Shown here piece by piece: positions 5,881-9,853 of a DNA stretch of 9,853 nt. Under the pieces are notes generated by a model, which was given only the letters and a program-made list of their open reading frames with translations, made no database searches and was not told the DNA's origin. The stretch spans positions 1-9,853 of the forward strand of contig JAUWMY010000065.1 in NCBI GenBank assembly GCA_030612945.1, given 5' to 3'. Source of the stretch: Desulfobacteraceae bacterium (GTDB lineage: Bacteria > Desulfobacterota > DSM-4660 > Desulfatiglandales > Desulfatiglandaceae). A program made the translations under genes and the position numbers. Within the stretch, counting starts at the first letter, position 1. Each line of letters opens with the position of its first letter.

Positions 5881-8536
5881 CTCGGACCACCTTTAATGTT
5901 TTGGTTGTTAGCAATTCCTTATCATCTCTCGCAATTATATCTACATCCTCCCCCTGTTTAAGGCCTCGGTCCAGAAAGAGGGTTAATTTCAGTTGATCTC
6001 CTACTCCTAACTCAAAATTCTTGGTTTTAGAAACAGCCTTACCTTTCCGCTCTGCTACCAGATACCCCGATCTGGACAACACCACTGTGGGCATAAAGGC
6101 AAGCGGTAATTGAGCGACTGGGCTTTCGCCTTTTAAATCAATCTTTACTATGCCGGACTCAATAACGTCCTTCTCCACTATCATGGTCAGTGTAACACGA
6201 ACAACTTGCTCCTGCACCTTAGCACAAATTTGAGGAATAACGATTTCCTGAAATGATGCTCCGCCATGGAGGTATTCAGTCTGACCACTGGCCTTAAATA
6301 CTGTGCCAGCAGGCGGCAATGCCAGCCAATGGTCATCATTCCATGGGGAGGGGATTGCCGGTAAATCAGTCCCGATATTCTTGGGAATCATGGCGAAACG
6401 GCGCCCGCATGCATTCGCACCCTGGGGGCTTTCCCACTTTACCAGTCCATCCGACGAAGAGAGCAAAAAGCCATGGTCAGTTATAATATGCACTTCCTGG
6501 TATCCGCATCGGGCAAGCACTTGAACCTTTTGGACAATTTCAGTTATTTCCTTTTCAATGTCCTTAAAAAAGCCCAGTCCCTTGGCTTCTCCCTCAGCAT
6601 CTATATCCCGGCTAAATACTGCCAGGATCTTTGATTTTGTGTCTTTGAGATTGGCTTTGCTTACATCTTTCATCTCAAGTGCAGTTAAATCCTCCCCTAA
6701 TTTTTCCTTTATAAATTCGACCCGGTTGCCCTTCACCCCAAAATTTTTCCCATTATGGATAATCTCAATTTTCTTGTTCTTAAGTTGCATTCCGAGATCG
6801 CAATCGGGAAGCAACCTGCTCATTCCTACCTCGGTTTTTGAGGGGAGATCCGCAAGCCATGGGTTGACACGCACCCTAAATCCCGATTTTTCCAAATGTT
6901 TGCTAACATCCATGGCCAGATCGTAACGCAAGGCGTCCGTAATGATTATAGCCTTCCGTTTGTTTTCGTCAGGCAGTGACCAGACTATTTCAGTGGCCTT
7001 TGTAATGAAGGGAATTTTCTTCAGCGATTGCAGGTCAGTTTTTTTAATGAGCGCTTTTGTAAAATGCTGTCCGGCTGCCGCAATCCAAGAATTGTACAAT
7101 GGGAAAGCCAGAGATTTTATTAAATCACTATCGGGATCATCCACTGCAAGGACCAGAAGCTTTCTGAAAATTTCATCAATCCTCCACCATCCATTCTCCG
7201 AATCGGTAAAGTGTGTAATGCACCCTTCCAGATCATCAGCATCAGACTTCATTAAACAGGACTCTCCGTCAGCAATCCTTTTTTCTATCTCCTTAAGTGA
7301 AGAAAGCCAATGCCAGCCCAGCTTTCCTGGCATGAGCCGATCCCAAACCTTGTCATAGTCTTCAACTAGAATATCTTTCAGGACAGATCGAATATTATTC
7401 ACTGAGGTACCCGCAGCATTCTCAAGTCTCTGTCTTACCTCATGCCATTGTTTCAAGATTATATGTGGAAAGACATGTCCATTTGTCTTAGCATCCACAT
7501 TTCCGATAAGATTGAGGCCTTCCTTTTCCAGGTTTTGGCATTTTTTAACATAGGCCTCGCCGACCTCCGGAATTTTCAGCCAATCAAGAATGGTTTCCTT
7601 ACAGTGGTCAGTCTTATATTGGGGTGGTAGCTCCGGGCTGAAAGGAAACGCCGTATCATAGCCTGTCAGCTTCCAGGTTGTGGATAATGCCACATGTCTT
7701 ACAAGATGCAGGCTGAAACCTGCGGGGTTTGCTATTACGCTGTCAGAATTCCATGTCTTTCCAAGATAGCTCTCCAACCGAGCAAGGAAATCATCCAAAA
7801 CACCACGCTCCTGTAACAACGTTACAGTGGCTTCAGGGTCTACCAATAACTCCTCTGTTTGTCTGCCCAGATCCCCCACCAGTTTATTCCGGACTTTATT
7901 CAAATCCCATGACTTCCCCTCCCAGAACTCAATTGGCTTATCCAGGTGTTGGGCAACAAGGCGAGATATGGGGGATGCCGAACGGTCAGAGTTGGTGAGG
8001 TGGTACAATTCCGCGAGCTGCCTTTTGTCTTTTGTGAGATCTACGCCATGAGCACGCAAAAAGGCAGGCAATTTCTCCTCGTCACCCCCTCTTCGGCCCC
8101 ATTCCAGGCCTGCCTCGCAAAAAGGCATTAACCATGACATGGCAGGCTTCTTTTTAGGCCGGGTCTCTTCATTGAGCCATTCAACTGGATAAGGGTAATA
8201 AATAATCCAACGCGAAATCTGTTTAAAATCTACTAAACCATTCTGATCAGTATAAGAGTTGCGATCTGTGAGGATAGAAAGACGGATTTTAAGGGGACTT
8301 TGGCCTTTTCCCTCAGGTATATCAGAACCGACTGCAACCAGCTTCATCGGTACTTTGTTTCCTTCTTCCAATGAAAATGTCCATTGAGCCGACCTGTCTA
8401 CCAGCCATGGTATGGATGAGAGCCAATACCGATTCGGGTCAAACCAGATGAGCGTAGCAAGGTATTCGCTTACCTTGTACTGAAAACGTTTAGAAAATTC
8501 ATCTATTAACCATTTTTCTATGGCTGATTTATTCAT
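5873..8536 (-). CDS. pglZ: PglZ, alkaline-phosphatase-fold core protein of BREX
   Basis: 887 residues from the ATG at 8536. The C-terminal half holds the PglZ domain: IIITDALRYD (530-539), with metal-ligand Asp534 and Asp539; PSKTEVGMSRLLPD (565-578), with a likely active-site Thr568; VHIITDHG with Asp687 and His688; and the family-typical YLHGGASFQEIVIPQ around His757. The N-terminal half is the large helical region usual for BREX PglZ, and the last 110 residues form a probable beta-rich tail. PglZ is found in every BREX type and is a phosphodiesterase/phosphatase-fold protein whose natural substrate is not settled. An in-frame GTG at 8569 would add 11 residues, but these are encoded by the intergenic repeat, whereas MNKSAIEKWL begins the conserved domain, so I prefer 8536. 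No ribosome site lies just upstream; the small leader ORF at 8529-8588 may provide coupling. The stop overlaps brxL. Confidence 0.94.
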   Translation of the reverse strand: MNKSAIEKWLIDEFSKRFQYKVSEYLATLIWFDPNRYWLSSIPWLVDRSAQWTFSLEEGNKVPMKLVAVGSDIPEGKGQSPLKIRLSILTDRNSYTDQNGLVDFKQISRWIIYYPYPVEWLNEETRPKKKPAMSWLMPFCEAGLEWGRRGGDEEKLPAFLRAHGVDLTKDKRQLAELYHLTNSDRSASPISRLVAQHLDKPIEFWEGKSWDLNKVRNKLVGDLGRQTEELLVDPEATVTLLQERGVLDDFLARLESYLGKTWNSDSVIANPAGFSLHLVRHVALSTTWKLTGYDTAFPFSPELPPQYKTDHCKETILDWLKIPEVGEAYVKKCQNLEKEGLNLIGNVDAKTNGHVFPHIILKQWHEVRQRLENAAGTSVNNIRSVLKDILVEDYDKVWDRLMPGKLGWHWLSSLKEIEKRIADGESCLMKSDADDLEGCITHFTDSENGWWRIDEIFRKLLVLAVDDPDSDLIKSLAFPLYNSWIAAAGQHFTKALIKKTDLQSLKKIPFITKATEIVWSLPDENKRKAIIITDALRYDLAMDVSKHLEKSGFRVRVNPWLADLPSKTEVGMSRLLPDCDLGMQLKNKKIEIIHNGKNFGVKGNRVEFIKEKLGEDLTALEMKDVSKANLKDTKSKILAVFSRDIDAEGEAKGLGFFKDIEKEITEIVQKVQVLARCGYQEVHIITDHGFLLSSSDGLVKWESPQGANACGRRFAMIPKNIGTDLPAIPSPWNDDHWLALPPAGTVFKASGQTEYLHGGASFQEIVIPQICAKVQEQVVRVTLTMIVEKDVIESGIVKIDLKGESPVAQLPLAFMPTVVLSRSGYLVAERKGKAVSKTKNFELGVGDQLKLTLFLDRGLKQGEDVDIIARDDKELLTTKTLKVVRDV

Positions 8537-8588
8537 ATGATTTAGGTTTTTGAGGACACAGGTGAACACAGATGAACACGGATTTCAT
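8529..8588 (-). CDS. Possible 19-residue leader ORF overlapping the pglZ start
   Basis: ATG at 8588 is preceded by AGGAAAG and reads MKSVFICVHLCPQKPKSYE before a TAA at 8529-8531, just beyond the pglZ ATG (8534-8536). The arrangement would let ribosomes ending here restart at pglZ, which otherwise lacks a ribosome site. Most of the peptide is simply the translation of the intergenic repeat, so it may have no function of its own. Confidence 0.3.
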   Translation of the reverse strand: MKSVFICVHLCPQKPKSYE

Positions 8589-8633
8589 TCTTTCCTTTTT
8601 TTGATCTGTGCAAATCTGCGTAAATCTGTGTCC
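8554..8633. repeat. Imperfect inverted repeat of the short-period 'CACAGATgAACACAGAT' kind
   Basis: Left arm 8554-8584 begins GGACACAG and right arm 8603-8633 ends CTGTGTCC. When one arm is reverse-complemented, 22 of 31 positions agree; the loop is 18 bases and T-rich. Each arm is itself made of 10-12 base units (GAACACAGAT, GAACACGGAT on the left; AAATCTGCGT, AAATCTGTGT on the right). Elements with this wording are common between genes in many bacterial genomes. Here it fills the spacer between pglX and pglZ and could form an RNA hairpin that tunes read-through or pglZ translation. Only one copy is in the window. Confidence 0.8.
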
Positions 8634-8637
8634 AAAA

Positions 8638-9853
8638 TTAATCAGGGACCATTTCCACTTCACCGACAATCTTTTTGACAGGAAACATCCCCAGGCGTTC
8701 CCACGGAGCGATGTTGATTTTTACGCCATCGTTTATGTCCGGTCGCCAACCCTGGGGTTGTTCGTCCGCATTTTTCCAGCGGACAAATACACGTGATTCG
8801 CGATCCTTCCCTTCCTGAATGCGCTCTAATCTATTCCTGAAATCCTCCAATTCCATCAGTTTTCGGTCCAACTCAGCCATGCGATCAAAGGTTTTAGGGT
8901 CATCTCCTCTGCCGCGTAGGGATTCCAATTCTGATCGTGTCTGGGACATAAGCTTCTCAAGGTATTTGTTTTTCAGGAGCAACAGCTTCCCATATCCTTT
9001 ATCACCATCCACAAAACGGTGATAGTGAATCATCACAGAAAAAGCAGGCTTCTGTTTTTTCTTGCCACCTTTCTTTTTTCCCTTTCCGCTTTGCCCTGCC
9101 TCATGGTTGACCACAGAAGGGTCACTGACGATGTGCCAGGCAATGGGCCGATTCTTAAACTGCTTCACATGACGGGCGAAGAAGTCTTCCTCCAGCCACC
9201 GTTCCAGAGGCTTCCCTACAATGTTGGCAAATTCCGACTCAATGGAAGCTTCTTTTTCTTCCCCAAAATCCGCACCAAAACGTTTTCTTATCCGATCTAA
9301 AAGTGTTGTCTCCCCCAATCCATCGGTAAGAGGAATAATCCCGTCACCATCTGCCCAATCGAATAAAGATTCACCAGCCTCAACTTGTTTTGGCCATTGA
9401 TAACCTATCATTCTAAGAATCATGACGCTCACATAGTCTTCAGCATATCGCTGCAGTTCAGAGCGACAGATCAATCCATCCAATTGGCGCATTTCCTTAA
9501 GGAGCCGATAAATTGAGATGGGATGAACGTGAAGTTTTTCTGAGAGTTCTTCAATGAAGGTCTCTTTAGGAAACGGAATACGAGCGCCAAAAGCTATTTC
9601 TTTTTTTTCGGTTTCTGTTTTTATAACGTCATTACTTCTATCTTCTGAGTTCTTAATGGTTTTTGAACCTGGTCCAAGATTGTATAGATTCTTAAGTTTA
9701 TTTATTATTTTATCCAATTCCTCCGAAGAGGGAGAAATGCATGGATGGGAAGATATATCATCAATCACCAATTGGGGAATTTTTAAATCACGAAAAAAAA
9801 TCGGTAACTCGTTATAATCTGAGATCAAAGGATACCAACCCGCTGGGTTTCCT
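8638..9853 (-). CDS. pglX: C-terminal part of PglX-type adenine-specific DNA methyltransferase, 5' end beyond window
   Basis: The frame is open from the right edge to a TAA at 8638-8640, giving 404 visible residues; the TTG at 9828 is internal, since the frame continues upstream (GNPAGWYP) without a stop. The catalytic SAM-binding and NPPY motifs are not in view. What is seen matches the tail of PglX/DrmMI-like type IIG-style methylases: a helical segment with HVHPISIYRLLKEM (108-121), SVMILRMIGYQWP (142-154), DFFARHVKQFKNRPIAWHI (223-241), FSVMIHYHRF (271-280), a coiled coil (about 289-348) and the end motif WRPDINDGVKINIAP (369-383). Residues 256-268 are an unusual Gly/Lys-rich linker. In BREX this enzyme methylates host DNA at a non-palindromic site to mark self and is also needed for phage exclusion. 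Position directly before pglZ supports pglX; the exact PglX subtype (PglX or PglXI) cannot be judged without the N-terminus. Confidence 0.8.
   Translation of the reverse strand, partial: GNPAGWYPLISDYNELPIFFRDLKIPQLVIDDISSHPCISPSSEELDKIINKLKNLYNLGPGSKTIKNSEDRSNDVIKTETEKKEIAFGARIPFPKETFIEELSEKLHVHPISIYRLLKEMRQLDGLICRSELQRYAEDYVSVMILRMIGYQWPKQVEAGESLFDWADGDGIIPLTDGLGETTLLDRIRKRFGADFGEEKEASIESEFANIVGKPLERWLEEDFFARHVKQFKNRPIAWHIVSDPSVVNHEAGQSGKGKKKGGKKKQKPAFSVMIHYHRFVDGDKGYGKLLLLKNKYLEKLMSQTRSELESLRGRGDDPKTFDRMAELDRKLMELEDFRNRLERIQEGKDRESRVFVRWKNADEQPQGWRPDINDGVKINIAPWERLGMFPVKKIVGEVEMVPD

Noticed and set aside
6558..7358. Plus-strand open frames of 122 and 138 codons opposite pglZ
   Set aside because: They run antisense to a well-supported coding region with clear PglZ motifs and show no recognisable domains.
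8536..8569. GTG at 8569 as the pglZ start
   Set aside because: The 11 added residues are translated from the intergenic repeat and no ribosome site precedes the GTG at useful spacing; the conserved N-terminus begins at the ATG at 8536.
8554..8633. CRISPR array or attachment site in the pglX-pglZ spacer
   Set aside because: The repeated units are 10-12 bases with no unique spacers between them, and there is no integrase or tRNA nearby; it fits a short-period intergenic repeat instead.

Overview
The window carries six genes, all on the minus strand, so it reads right to left. They appear to form one anti-phage defence locus. In transcription order they are: the C-terminal part of a PglX-type adenine methyltransferase (cut by the right edge), PglZ, BrxL, a ParA/MinD-like P-loop ATPase, a 134-residue protein with a SAP-like C-terminus, and a HepA/RapA-like SNF2 helicase (cut by the left edge). 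The order pglX-pglZ-brxL is that of the 3' half of a type 1 BREX operon. The brxA, brxB and brxC genes of that type are not in the window and would be expected beyond the right edge.

The host is a bacterium of moderate GC content. The BREX and helicase genes look about 43-55% GC in lines I counted by hand, while the parA-like gene is about 28-33% in the lines counted. No rRNA, tRNA or housekeeping gene is present to fix the taxon. A short-period repeat of the 'CACAGATgAACACAGAT' kind lies between pglX and pglZ; repeats like this occur between genes in many environmental Gram-negative and other genomes, so it does not identify the host.

Layout: 1-2111 SNF2 helicase (5' part only, 703 codons); 2112-2230 a short intergenic stretch with a run of ten G (ten C on the coding strand); 2231-2635 small SAP-like protein; 2622-3680 ParA-like ATPase, overlapping the small gene by 14 bases; 3681-3792 short intergenic stretch with a clear Shine-Dalgarno site; 3793-5880 brxL; 5873-8536 pglZ, overlapping brxL by 8 bases; 8537-8637 repeat-bearing spacer with a possible leader ORF; 8638-9853 C-terminal part of pglX. 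There is no gene-free stretch longer than about 120 bases.

How the genes may work together: in BREX, PglX methylates host DNA to mark self, PglZ is an alkaline-phosphatase-fold core component, and BrxL is a DNA-binding AAA+ effector. What is unusual is the tail: a ParA-like ATPase, a small probable DNA-binding partner, and a SNF2 translocase placed directly behind brxL on the same strand. Whether these three are an accessory arm of BREX or a separate module next to it cannot be settled from sequence alone. This ParA/SAP/SNF2 extension is the best candidate here for something undescribed.
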